A stretch of 57,913 nucleotides of DNA from Herpomyces periplanetae. Its lineage: Eukaryota > Ascomycota > Laboulbeniomycetes > Herpomycetales > Herpomycetaceae. Each line of letters starts with the position of its first letter. The stretch's first letter is position 1. The position numbers and the translations under genes were made by a program. The stretch covers positions 1 to 57,913 of the forward strand of contig WMKJ01000085.1 of assembly GCA_009733715.1 (NCBI GenBank), read 5' to 3'. This document shows positions 43,684 to 54,715 of the stretch, one piece after another. The notes below the pieces were generated by a model. The model was not told where the DNA came from. It did no database searches and saw only the letters and a program-made list of their open reading frames with translations.

Positions 43684-46012
43684 ATGTCGTACGAAGAAAA
43701 AATTCAATCGTTCATTGATATCACAAAGTCAAATGACGAAACAGCCAAAAGTTTCTTAGAGGTTCGCAATCCCATCTATTACGTTAATCTTAACATACTG
43801 ATAATCCGTACAACGTATCAATACCCTTCCCTTGTTAACCTACGTAAATCGCTACTACGTACCTTAGCAATCTCAGCAAAACCTTGAATCTGCCATTAAT
43901 CTCTACTTTCTCTATGGCAATAACATTCCGGTATTTTCACGTTCTCTACTTACGTTAAGGTTACTTAAATTCACTCGCTAAACTTCGCATTCCCATACAT
44001 GTGTATATGCATATACGCATACTCACATGTATATATGCACAGTTAAAAACCCCTGCTTACTTTACCAATACTTCCACTGTTAATCACACTTCTCATCCGG
44101 CTCACGATAATGATGACGCAATGGATTTAGGTTAGCCGTGTATAAGTGGACTTTGTATGACCTTGAAGTGCTTACACTAGTGCACTTAACAACCGGAATC
44201 GTACTTCTCAGACTTCCATAGGCTAGCTCCTACTCGACCTTCATCACCCGTTGATAATGGTTCATCTGGCCTGATTATACGTACGCACCTGTATACATTA
44301 ACTATAACGATTGTTAATCCTGGTGAAAATAAGTTAACCTTACAATTTGAATCTTAGCTTCTTCATCTACTCAAGCAATCGTGCATGATGAATATTTAAG
44401 GCCGGAGAAAGTATCTGATCTTCCTGGTCCACCTTCTCATACCAATCAAGATACAATGAACACTTCATTGCAAGTGAGAAAACCAGGCGTGCCGGCGTTT
44501 TTTAAATGTTTGGCATTCGACATACTAGCTAATATTATGATTATTCTTGCACACACTCCACTGTTCTATCAAACGTTATTTTGCCATGTTCCCGTATTGA
44601 ATGATTACGGATTCAATTCAAAATGGTGGTCGGGAGTGGAGATAATTAACCATCAAAAGTGTGAAAAGTCTACGGAAACCAATGTACTCAACGATCACAC
44701 ATTAGCCCTTATAGCCGAAACTCAACGACTCATAGTCTTTCTCTGGCGAACCAACCGAACTTACGGAAGTGTTGATGTCCTTAAAAGTCTTATGGACCGA
44801 TTAACCCGGAAATCCTGTACCGGAGAACGGGCAGCCGGTGGTGTGGAACAAATTCTTCAAAGTTTTGATAAAGCGTTAAGTCAGGTTTGCAGTAGCTCTT
44901 CAATAAATGATAAGTATATGTTTCGCTCGGTTATAAACGGTACAAATACAGATTCGGTTACCCTTTACTCGGTTGACTTGAATCTTTCTAATACCAAGTG
45001 TAAATCATTATACGATGCAATGGATCAACGATTGTGGCATCAAAATGATCTTGATGGTGAACTGATATCGGATGTATGGATTGAACATGTTGCTAAAGTT
45101 CTTGTTATCCGAATTGTGCAACGTAATGGAGTACTGGGTTATGGAAAGTTTGATATACCTATGACATGGTGTGTTGACCGATACATGAAGGAAAACGCAG
45201 GAAGAATTAGAGCTACACGACAGGAGATGGTATCAAGTCAAGATGAGTTGCGTAAGCTTGATATGGATATCATAAACTTGGAAACGTATAATCACCCCCG
45301 ACAAGGGATAACTCGGGATGTCAACGCTTTGTTTGAAACACTTTCACAAGATAGCCAGATTAATTGTACAACGAATACGACAGAATCATTAACTGAAAGG
45401 TTGGATCAAGCAAAACTCTGTATTAACGAAATGTTACTCGGTGAGTATATTATATTGTCATAATAAAGCATGAATATTTACACAAACATTTTCAATAGCA
45501 ATGAAAGGTAAACGGGATGAAATTCAGAATCGTTTAAATAAATGTGATGAATTCCTTAAAAATCCCACCATGAATCAACCTCATAACCAGTCAACGCCAT
45601 CTTTAACATATGAACTTCGTGGAATTATTCCCAAACTGAAGGACACTTACGCCTTGGTCAACGAACACTTTCATAGGGCTGAAGACAATAGTGGAAAGGG
45701 TCCTAATGCGGAAGGTGAATGGTGGAAGTGGGAATACAATTCTCCGACAGCTATAAATAGTCAGGTGAGTGAGTGAGGATGGGTAGTTTAGAGTTGAGTT
45801 GGAAGTTTTTCGTTAATTGCGTGGATGGGTGTATGCAGAAAGTTTCTCAGGAACGAGTTTTAGAAGCTGTGGGTAACACAAATGAGGTTATATTGGTATA
45901 TTCACTGGTAGATAAATCCATAAGGTTGGAAATTCCCGAACCTCTACTTAAATTTATTGAGAGAGATAATGGCGAATTGCAAGAGGAGATCGAAGCATCT
46001 CTCCATGAATAG
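43684..46012 (+). CDS. UBA-domain protein with a degenerate ubiquitin-specific-protease-like fold
   Basis: Seven exons (43684-43761, 43868-43930, 44043-44130, 44227-44280, 44358-45440, 45499-45764, 45839-46012) join in frame to 601 aa. Residues 1-47 form a UBA-like domain split by an intron: MSYEEKIQSFIDITKSNDET, FLE, then QQNLESAINLYFLYGNN. A short acidic/Pro linker follows (DNDDAMDL/APTRPSSPVD). The large exon resembles fungal proteins annotated as UBA/UCH or 'ubiquitin interaction' proteins related to USP25/28: GVPAFFKCLAFDIL, TQRLIVFLWRTNRTYGSVD, IPMTWCVDRYM, a coiled-coil-like stretch and a final WWKWEYN...VILVYS region. The canonical Cys box (GNTCY) and the His box (GHY) are not recognisable, so it may bind ubiquitin without cleaving it. 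Family placement is from memory; the exon structure is firm. Confidence 0.72.
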
Positions 46013-46397
46013 ATAGAGATATTTAAAATGAGATGCTTTAACGATATTATTAGGACAATGGTATGATAATTTAACACTATATTTAACAGGTCGGTGAGTT
46101 TGTTAATTTGAAAGTAGGTAGAGTTAGCTAACCGTTTATATATACGCGATTCAATGTATTGAATCATTTACTAGTTTTCAAACCAAGTATACATTGGTTT
46201 AGTGAGAAGAATTGGTTAACAAGTGACCAAAACTGGTTAAGAATAAGTAAAACCTATTCCCTTCCCCACCTCTCCCCTCCGACCAAAATCGAAAATATAC
46301 TAGCACGTGAGTGTGTGATTACGTGATAAACTGTTAAGCTAGGGATTTGAAGGTGGAGGTGAGAGTGGGAAGAATGATTAATATGAGTAATTTTTGA
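46013..46397. other. Spacer between the UBA/USP-like gene and the cytochrome b5 gene
   Basis: A 385-bp AT-rich spacer on a tandem plus-strand pair. It holds a CACGTG at 46304, about 90 bp before the next ATG, and no reading frame of note. Confidence 0.55.
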
Positions 46398-47395
46398 ATG
46401 AATATGTTGAGTAAAAAGAAGATGATGTGCGGTGATGAAATACTTAATGAGTATGAAAGTGATGGTGATAGAGAGGAGTCAAGTTTGGATGATAATGGGA
46501 TTAAAAAGGGTTCGGTGGATTTGAATTCACAGGTTAGTATCTGCTTGTGTATGGCAAGGCTAGCCAAGGGATTATTTTGCTAATTCACACGAGTTGAACG
46601 TTAAACTATTGTAAAACACTAAAGCCAACTACATCAAGCAGTAGAATAGGCCATGGGAATATTATTCCGAGTATAACGATCAACACGGGAGATAGTGTGT
46701 GCGTGGAAGAAGGAAGCTTAGTGGAAATTTACGATAGGAATACACCGGCAACACAGTCATATCAGCAACAGAAGCTGATGAACGAAGGGAAAAGTTCACA
46801 GTCTGTATTGGCAAGTTTGGTTAAATATATGTATCTGTGTATTTGGTACGGGAATTGATGGGTGTTGTAGTCACAGAATGAAGAGTATCGTGATACAAGT
46901 TTTACGCCCAAAAGCCTCAATAAGTTGGGAAGAGGGTTGGCTAGTAAATTACGGGTTAAGTCGGAAGAAAATATCGATGTTACTGGCGGTGGAAAAACTA
47001 ATACGAACAAAGATAAGTTGATTGGGCGATCAAGGGTTATCTTAAAACCGGGTTACTCACCGTTGGATTGGGCGAATTTACAACGAAGCGGACAAAACTT
47101 ATCTGGTATTACACCTTCAATGAGCGGAGTGTTAAAAGTAACATTGTCGTTACTCAGAGAGCATGATGGAAAACACGGGCGTGATGCATGGTCAGCGTAT
47201 CAGGGTCGGGTTTACAATATCTCACCCTATTTCCCCTATCATCCTGGAGGAGTAGACCAGCTAAGACGAATAGCTGGGAAGAGTGGGGATGCACTCTTTC
47301 AGTCTATTCATCCATGGGTTAATTGGCACAGTATGATGAAATTATGCTTTGTTGGGATTTTAGAGCCGGATTCGGGCACAAACACGAAACAATGA
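46398..47395 (+). CDS. IRC21: Cytochrome b5-domain protein, Irc21-like
   Basis: Three exons (46398-46532, 46625-46810, 46871-47395) join in frame to 281 aa. The N-terminal half is acidic and Ser/Asn-rich. A conserved lead-in, RVILKPGYSPLDWANLQRSG, precedes the cytochrome b5-like heme domain (about residues 190-270): KHGRDAWSAYQGRVYNISPY, then FPYHPGGVDQLRRIAGKSG with the HPGG heme ligand, and SIHPWVNWHSMM with the second histidine. This order (KPG.SPLDW before b5) is that of yeast Irc21 and its fungal relatives, soluble b5 proteins linked to DNA damage tolerance. The second intron appears to use a GC donor (GCAAGT); an in-frame GT donor six bases upstream (GTATTG) is weaker. The start is uncertain because the N-terminus is not conserved. 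Confidence 0.8.
46811..46870 (+). other. Probable GC-AG intron in the IRC21-like gene
   Basis: The 60-nt intron reads G/GCAAGT at the 5' end and TTGTAG at the 3' end. Positions +3 to +6 match the donor consensus fully, which is the classical context for GC donors. Both this and the alternative GTATTG donor keep the frame and differ by two residues. Confidence 0.6.
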
Positions 47396-47484
47396 TGTAG
47401 CGGTCAGTCGTTTGACTTGGCTTGCACTAGCCTGTTAATTGGGACTGATCGTCATTAAAATTTACATAGTTTACGGTAGCTGCC

Positions 47485-47492
47485 TATATAAG
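47485..47492 (+). promoter_or_regulatory. TATA box of PCK1
   Basis: TATATAAG stands 173 bp upstream of the PCK1 ATG in a 269-bp spacer, followed by a T-rich stretch (47520-47580). A TATA box fits a strongly regulated gluconeogenic gene. Confidence 0.55.
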
Positions 47493-47664
47493 TACGGCAT
47501 TTCCTCACGAACTTATCTAGTTTTATGAGGTGTTTTTTTTTCTTCCTCATTCACACGTGTGTTTAATTGCATTTTTTTTATAACATATACATATATCATC
47601 TTGTGTAGTTTTATTCTGTTTCATATCATAATCCGCATTAAGTTTGCGCGTATCCATCTCAAAA

Positions 47665-49472
47665 ATGTCGCCGTTAACCGTTAACCAAACAGGCTTACAC
47701 CCAGACGGAGTTCAGTAAGTGCACTTACCCAATTTGGAATTTCCCAATACGGTATGCGATGACTATGATGGAAATCACGTACCCCTCGTCTCGTCTCATC
47801 TCCACATCACCTTCCCAAGTTAGAAAGGTTTACTAATGCAATGGATTGGTTTAGACCGCATCGTGAACATACAGAGTTGGAAGAAGAACTATACACTAAA
47901 GCTCATATTGACTATGATCATGTATCTATTGTTGCTAATCCAAGTGTTTCTGTTCTTTATGAAGATGCTCTGGTATATGAAAAAGGATCGGCTATTACAT
48001 CATCGGGAGCATTAACGGCATCTTCAGGAGCCAAAACTGGGCGTTCACCATCAGATAAACGAATTGTAGATGAACCAGGAAGTACAAATGAAGTATGGTG
48101 GGGAAGTGTGAATCGAAAAATGACACCAGAAGTTTGGTTTATCAATCGTGAACGAGCCATAGATTATCTTAACACACGTAGTAGAATTTACGTTATAGAT
48201 GGATTTGCGGGATGGGATGAACGATATAGGATTAAAGTTCGAGTTATTTGTGCTCGGGCTTATCATGCTTTGTTCATGAAAAATATGTTAATTAGACCCT
48301 CAAAGGAAGATTTGGGACATTTTCATCCAGATTATACGATATACAATGCGGGTAGCTTTCCAGCAAATAAATATACAGCAGGAATGACATCAGCTACATC
48401 AGTATCGGTTAACTTTGCTGAGAAGGAGATGGTAATACTTGGTACTGAGTATGCGGGTGAGATGAAGAAGGGGATTTTTACCGTTCTCTTTTATGAAATG
48501 CCCGTGAAGCATGGAGTATTAACACTTCATTCATCCGTTAATGAGGGAGAGGAAAATGACGTCACGGCATTTTTTGGGTTATCAGGTACGGGAAAGACGA
48601 CACTTTCAGCTGATCCTAAGCGTAAATTGATCGGGGATGATGAACACTGTTGGACGGATACGGGTATATTTAACATTGAAGGGGGGTGTTATGCGAAGTG
48701 CATTGGACTATCAGCGGAGAAAGAGCCAGATATATATGGCGCTGTTCGCTTTGGGTCAGTTTTGGAAAATGTCGTATTTGATCCACATACACGTATCGTT
48801 GATTATAATGATTCAACGTTAACGGAGAATACACGATGTGCTTACCCTATTGAATTCATAGCTAATGCGAAAATTCCATGTATAACGGATCATCACCCTA
48901 AGAATATTATTTTGTTGACGTGTGATGCATGTGGAGTTTTGCCGCCAATTTGCAAGTTGAATGCAGCTCAAGTCATGTTTCACTTTATATCAGGATATAC
49001 GTCTAAGATGTCTGGAACTGAACAGGGCGTTACCAAGCCTGAGGCTACATTTTCTGCTTGTTTTGCTCAACCTTTTCTAGCCCTTCATCCGATGCGATAT
49101 GCAAAGATGTTATCTGAAAAGATAGCTACACATAATGCTGATGCATGGTTATTGAATACAGGATGGATTGGATCACCTGCCGAAAGTGGTGCTGAGAGGT
49201 GTCCATTAAAGTATACACGAGCTATACTTGATGCAATTCATTCTGGTGAACTTGCGAAAGCTACATATGAAGTTTATCCCATATTCAACTTGAGTGTTCC
49301 CACTAAATGTTCCAATGTACCTGATGAGTTGCTTAATCCATCCCGTGGGCATCCTCAATCTCAACAACATAATGAGCGACTTATAAAGTTAGCCAAATTA
49401 TTCATAAAGAATTTTGAAAAGTATGCCGATCAAGCATTACCCGAAGTTATTGAAGCGGCTCCTAAGATATAG
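47665..49472 (+). CDS. PCK1: ATP-dependent phosphoenolpyruvate carboxykinase
   Basis: This enzyme converts oxaloacetate and ATP to phosphoenolpyruvate, CO2 and ADP, the first committed step of gluconeogenesis in the cytosol. Two exons (47665-47714, 47828-49472) encode 564 aa. The 50-nt first exon gives [17 protein letters not shown] and the intron is GTAAGT...AAG. Landmarks in order are [20 protein letters not shown], the [17 protein letters not shown] segment, the kinase-1a P-loop [16 protein letters not shown] (about residue 267), the metal-binding [21 protein letters not shown] and [17 protein letters not shown]. The bacterial/fungal ATP-type lysines and arginines are in place. Length is normal for fungi (about 550). 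No defect is seen. Confidence 0.97.
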
Positions 49473-50063
49473 CTTTTTGGAACATCGCAAAACTGAAATT
49501 TCGAAGAATTGCAAACGCAAAATACCAGTTCCTCACGTGACCCAAAGCTTTCCCGATTCGGCCAGCTGTGGCGCAAGGGTTGGGTTCCACTAGCCACAGG
49601 TCCACAGCGACTTTCCAAAGATATCGCACCTTCCTATTCCATCAAAAGTGTATTTTCTCCTCTTTTTGCCGAAGTTTCTCCGCTTCTTTGGAAGAAAATT
49701 TTTCATTTTTTTTCCTCTTTTCCCTTCCAAAAATTACTTTTTTACCTTCGCACGCGCGTGCGCGGTCTCTTTTTAACCCTTAACTTTACTTTTTACCTTT
49801 ATTAATGCACCAACTACATTTGTTCACAAAGTTAACTTTAGCGTTAAAAAAATTTCAAGAATTTTACTCCATTTCTTCTCTTACACTAAATTTCAGCTTG
49901 TGTTGCTTTTGGTGTTTTATCCTATCAAATTTATACCCGTAATAACCGATAAATTAACATCGTATGCTAATGAATACTTTTGTGCTCTAGTTGGCTTATT
50001 CCCATGATAATCAAATTAATCGGATAATTTTACGCCTTTTGATAATTCTTGTGTGTGTTAGGA
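49473..50063. promoter_or_regulatory. PCK1 3' region and P5B ATPase promoter
   Basis: A 591-bp spacer on a tandem pair. It has CACGTG at 49534, then a C/T-rich tract with long T runs (about 49640-49900). A possible 3' splice site (gtgtgtgttag) ends three bases before the P5B ATG, so the ATPase may have a 5' UTR intron. Frames over the C/T tract are not coding. Confidence 0.5.
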
Positions 50064-53000
50064 ATGTCACCTTCGAGAAAATGTCAGCGGACTCAAAGTC
50101 TTCCACTCAATCGCATAATCACACCAAGTACACCGGTGGATTGTTCGAGAAGAAATGGTTCGCCACCTTTCCAAAATGTTCATGATAGTTATGGAACAAA
50201 ACGTGGGAGAAATAATACCCATAACTCATCAGCTTCGTTTTCCTTTGCACCATCCAGACACTCTAGTATAAACTCTCGCTTATCAACATCTTACTATGAT
50301 GTTTACTGCGACGTTAGAATGGCGCATGATACTATGTTCAGCGGACCTGAAGCTGAATCCGCAGCACCATCCATTGCATCCTCTTACTCTCGCAGGCCTA
50401 GTATCAATCTGGATAATTATAGTAATAGAGCTTCTATGGAAATCCATTCACCTCATTCATCATCCATGTTCCATATTAATACACGAGATTCAGACGGAAC
50501 AAATTCACCAAATATTGAACCGTTAAATCACAGTCCATACCTTACTACTCGTTCTAAACGAGCGCGGGCTTGGTCTACAAATACTTCTCAAGATAATAGC
50601 TTCGAAAGAGCTGGCTTACTCGAAGCAGGTAATGGAGGTGATGAGGTACCGGATTCACCAGTTTATTCACCTCATGTTCATAAACCATTTCCTACAGTTC
50701 CTTCTACTGTAGCACCAATCCATACGAGACATAATAGGAAGAAGTATTTTAAACAAGATATTAGACAAGATATTTGGCTTCCGGAGGATGATGCACTTAT
50801 TACGATTTATGCTTATCGTACTGGTCGGACCAAATTAATAATATACAGTATGATGTGCTGTATAACATTGGGATTGGGTTATCTTATGTCACGATGGATT
50901 ATTGGATGGCGTGTTTTTTGGCTTGGAAAATCGGTAGGACTGGATAAAGCGACGTGGGTAGTTATACAAGATCAATGGGGTAACTCAGAGGTTCAACATA
51001 TTCAAGTTCAACATTGTCGCATGAGTGTAGGATCAATATTTGGGGGTCGTGGTACGGAATGGAAAAGTCGACAGGGTAAAGATGATACAATAAGGAGTGA
51101 GATGATAAGGGGAGAGGTTGACGAAGAGGAGGGTTGGGAAGGGAATATTGGGTTATTACGGTATTTTGATTACCGGTATACACGACTTTGTTATCATCCG
51201 CTAATAGGAAAGTTTGCTTCACTAAGTGGTTGGAAGGACGAGAATTGGAGGTCAATTAAGCAAGTTATGGGGGGGATTAGCAATGAAGTTCAAGAACAAC
51301 GACAATTACTATTTGGAGCAAATGTTATCGATTTAGAAGAAAAATCGGTGGGGCAATTACTTATGGCGGAAATCCTTCATCCATTCTACATATTTCAAAT
51401 GGCGAGTATAATACTGTGGTGTGCGGATAGTTATTATTATTATGCGGCGTGCATATTTGGGATTTCACTATTTTCGATAGTTATATCACTGGTGGAAACA
51501 AGGAAAACAATGCGTCAATTGCGGGAGGAATCACACTTTGAATGTCAAGTCAGAGTTCTTAGAAACGGATTTTGGCGATACATTAATAGTCGGGAGTTGG
51601 TACCGGGGGATGTTATTGAGATAACGAATTCCGGAGGTATGACAGACCAAGTAGCGTGTGACTGCTTTTTACTGAGTGGAACATGCTTGGTGAATGAATG
51701 TATGCTTACGGGAGAGAGTATTCCGGTTAGCAAAGTGAATGGAACGGATCAAGCTTTAGAGAATCTTAAGTTAAACGTAGGAAAAAGTGAGGTGGACGTA
51801 GGAGCAAAACATTTATTATACGCGGGAACGAAGATAATTCGGATGCGGAGGTCTCGAGGACGGAATGTCATGGTGTTGGCACTAGTTATACGAACGGGGT
51901 TATACACAACAAAAGGGACGATGATTCGATCGATTTTATTTCCTAAACCGGTTGGGAATCTGAAGTTTTATCGAGATTCATTTCGGTATATTGGAGTCAT
52001 AGGAATTGTAACTGGATTGGGATTTATAGGGTCATTGATTAACTTTGTACGGATGGGAAAAGATTGGAGATTTATTATATTACGGACGCTTGATTTAATA
52101 ACGATAGCAGTACCACCGGCATTACCGGCTACTTTAACGATTGGGACGAATTTTGCGATTAGTCGGTTAAGGAAGCATGGGATATTTTGCACGAGTCCAC
52201 AAAGGATTAATTTGGCGAGTTGGATTGATGTAATGTGTTTTGATAAAACGGGAACTTTAACGGAGGAAGGGATGGATGTGTTGGGAATAATTCCGGTTAG
52301 TAGGGGAAGGGAGAAGGTTGGAAGAGAGTTTGTTAGGATGGTTAAAGGGATTGAAGAGATGGTTAGAGGGGGGAAGGGTAAAGGAGACAATGAAGAAAAG
52401 GAATTTCACATGGATAGTATGATTTATTGTATGGCAACGTGTCATAGTCTCCGACAGATAAATGGGGAATTAGTAGGGGATCCTATGGAGATGAAGATGC
52501 AAGAGTTTACGGGATGGACATTTGAGGAGAATGAAGGGAATGAAATAGGAGGAACGGAAGAGGAAATTAGTGGTAACGGGGGTGGAGGAGTTGAGGAAGA
52601 TTTTTCGGCGAGTGTTACGCCGAATGTTGCACGACCGGGACCCAAGGGAGGGGGAGAATGGAAAGGAAAAAGGATGGAATTAGGGATATTACGAGAATTT
52701 GAATTTGAGAGTCAATTAAGACGAGCGAGTGTGGTAGTTCGGGAGTATGGAGCAAGAGGAGTGGAAGTTTACGTTAAGGGGGCACCGGAGAGTATAATAG
52801 AAATATGTCGAAAGGAAAGTATACCGGGAGATTTTACACGATATTTAAGTGCGTATACACATGCAGGATATAGAGTGATTGGATGTGGACGGAAAGGGTA
52901 TAGAGACTTAACGTGGAGACAAGTTCAAAAGTTGAAGAGAGAAGAAGTTGAAAATGAAGTTGAATTTATAGGATTAATAATATTTGAGAACAAGGTGAAG

Positions 53001-54530
53001 AAGGAAACGGAACGGGTGATTAAAGAATTGGAAGAAGCAAAGATTAGAACGATGATGTGTACGGGGGATAATGTTTTAACTGGAATAAGTGTAGGACGAC
53101 GATGTGGAATGATAAGGGAAGATCAAGATGTATACATTGGATCATTAACGGATATGATTAACGTAAGAGGAGAAGAGGGGAAGAGTATTAGATGGCAGAA
53201 GGTTGAGGGAAGATTGAGGGTTGGAGAAGGAGGGGAAGACGGAGAAGAAGAAGCGGAAGAAGAAACAATGAGCAATACAAGATTAATGCAACTAAACAAT
53301 CAAGACAAAGAAAGAATTTGTCTGGCACTAACGGGACAAGTGTTTGGATGGGTGACGTCACACCGGGATTCAGCCCTACGGCAAAAGATTCTAGAACAAA
53401 CGGCGGTGTTCGCTCGCATGAGCCCTACAGAAAAAGGAAGCCTCGTTGATGCCTTGCAGTGCCTTCCCCTTTCGTGTGGATTCTGTGGTGATGGTGCAAA
53501 TGATAGTGCAGCGCTTAAGGTGGCACATGTTGGAATTGGTTTGCGTGATGGTGATGGTAGTGTTGCAGGTGGCTTTGCGGCTAATAAATCATCTCGGGAT
53601 ATTCAAAGTGTTATAGAAGTTATTCGTGAGGGACGGTGTGCTTTAACTACCAGTTATGGTTGTTTCAAATATTTAAGTTTATACTCTGCTATCCAATTTA
53701 CTACCGTTACTATATTATATACGGGTGGTGGTAATCTTGGAGATTTTCAATATTTGATGATTGATTTAGCCATCATTTTACCCTTGGCTATTTCGATGGG
53801 TCGAAGAACAGCTTATCCAGGTCCATTGAGTAAATCTCGTCCAACTTCTTCATTATTATCCTGTCAAATTTTATTTCCCATATTAACTTGGTTAATCATT
53901 AATGTTTGTGAACAGGTTAGCCTTTACTTTATCTTTAAACCTTATCCATCCTCATTCTCATATCATATTTCCCCGGATAATTCTAATCAGGAAGAATCTT
54001 CCCTTATAACAAGTCCTGTTAATACCGGTTTATTCCTTGGTTCATGCTTTCTTTATATTCTCACATCAATTACAATGGGAACAGGTGCTCCATTTCAGGA
54101 CAAAACAATTAAAAATTTCTCCTTTATACTATCATTCATAATTTTATTAACATTTGTTACCCTGATTACCTTTTACTTTTTTTATACATCATCAACTTTT
54201 ATCGTTGATCCACCCTTATCATCTCATGATACATTTTATCATACATTTTTACTCAAAATTTTACAACTTTCTCCAATCCCCCAGCCTCGGCTTGCCTATA
54301 TTATACTTTTTTCAAATCTTGGCTTTCTCGGCCTCTTTTACCTTGTCGATCACTACTTATTTCCTCCCCGATCTTACCTTCCCGTGCCAAGTTTGCCCTT
54401 TTCTATACCCATCCCATCATCTATAATTTCTTCTCGCTACTTCTCCCGTTCTGCCTCTCCCGTGCCAAGCTCTTCTTCTACTTCATCCTTCCCGTGCCAA
54501 GCTAGACTTCCCGATCATTCATCCCGCTGA
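50064..54530 (+). CDS. YPK9: P5B-type ATPase (Ypk9/ATP13A2 family)
   Basis: P5B ATPases are vacuolar/lysosomal transporters; ATP13A2 exports polyamines, and yeast Ypk9 protects against metals. The single exon encodes 1488 aa. A 230-residue Ser/Asn-rich cytosolic leader precedes DIWLPEDDALITIYAYRTGR, the usual family opening. Core motifs in order are LTGESIPVSK (about residue 550), PPALPATLT (about 687), CFDKTGTLTEEGMDVLG with the phosphorylated Asp (about 725), and GDGANDSAALKVAHVGIGL (about 1142). PPALP rather than PPELP marks P5B over P5A. The nucleotide-binding domain holds an acidic Gly/Glu insert and another Glu-rich insert near 53220-53270. The sense strand is very purine-rich up to about 53340 and pyrimidine-rich after about 53440. 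The extreme C-terminus (Ser/Pro-rich, from about 54370) looks unconserved. Confidence 0.93.
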   Translation: MSPSRKCQRTQSLPLNRIITPSTPVDCSRRNGSPPFQNVHDSYGTKRGRNNTHNSSASFSFAPSRHSSINSRLSTSYYDVYCDVRMAHDTMFSGPEAESAAPSIASSYSRRPSINLDNYSNRASMEIHSPHSSSMFHINTRDSDGTNSPNIEPLNHSPYLTTRSKRARAWSTNTSQDNSFERAGLLEAGNGGDEVPDSPVYSPHVHKPFPTVPSTVAPIHTRHNRKKYFKQDIRQDIWLPEDDALITIYAYRTGRTKLIIYSMMCCITLGLGYLMSRWIIGWRVFWLGKSVGLDKATWVVIQDQWGNSEVQHIQVQHCRMSVGSIFGGRGTEWKSRQGKDDTIRSEMIRGEVDEEEGWEGNIGLLRYFDYRYTRLCYHPLIGKFASLSGWKDENWRSIKQVMGGISNEVQEQRQLLFGANVIDLEEKSVGQLLMAEILHPFYIFQMASIILWCADSYYYYAACIFGISLFSIVISLVETRKTMRQLREESHFECQVRVLRNGFWRYINSRELVPGDVIEITNSGGMTDQVACDCFLLSGTCLVNECMLTGESIPVSKVNGTDQALENLKLNVGKSEVDVGAKHLLYAGTKIIRMRRSRGRNVMVLALVIRTGLYTTKGTMIRSILFPKPVGNLKFYRDSFRYIGVIGIVTGLGFIGSLINFVRMGKDWRFIILRTLDLITIAVPPALPATLTIGTNFAISRLRKHGIFCTSPQRINLASWIDVMCFDKTGTLTEEGMDVLGIIPVSRGREKVGREFVRMVKGIEEMVRGGKGKGDNEEKEFHMDSMIYCMATCHSLRQINGELVGDPMEMKMQEFTGWTFEENEGNEIGGTEEEISGNGGGGVEEDFSASVTPNVARPGPKGGGEWKGKRMELGILREFEFESQLRRASVVVREYGARGVEVYVKGAPESIIEICRKESIPGDFTRYLSAYTHAGYRVIGCGRKGYRDLTWRQVQKLKREEVENEVEFIGLIIFENKVKKETERVIKELEEAKIRTMMCTGDNVLTGISVGRRCGMIREDQDVYIGSLTDMINVRGEEGKSIRWQKVEGRLRVGEGGEDGEEEAEEETMSNTRLMQLNNQDKERICLALTGQVFGWVTSHRDSALRQKILEQTAVFARMSPTEKGSLVDALQCLPLSCGFCGDGANDSAALKVAHVGIGLRDGDGSVAGGFAANKSSRDIQSVIEVIREGRCALTTSYGCFKYLSLYSAIQFTTVTILYTGGGNLGDFQYLMIDLAIILPLAISMGRRTAYPGPLSKSRPTSSLLSCQILFPILTWLIINVCEQVSLYFIFKPYPSSFSYHISPDNSNQEESSLITSPVNTGLFLGSCFLYILTSITMGTGAPFQDKTIKNFSFILSFIILLTFVTLITFYFFYTSSTFIVDPPLSSHDTFYHTFLLKILQLSPIPQPRLAYIILFSNLGFLGLFYLVDHYLFPPRSYLPVPSLPFSIPIPSSIISSRYFSRSASPVPSSSSTSSFPCQARLPDHSSR

Positions 54531-54715
54531 CTCAGGACCTATGACTAAGCCACTCGTCTACAAAATTCTCGCTCAAAATTTTTTTTTTTCCTCCTTTTTT
54601 CCTTTTTGTTAAAACTTTATTTTTTCCCGCGCAATTCATCACCTCATTCTCCCTTCTTTTTCTTCAATTTCACCCATCCTCAAATATCCTTTATTTCTCT
54701 CCCTTATCTATAATC

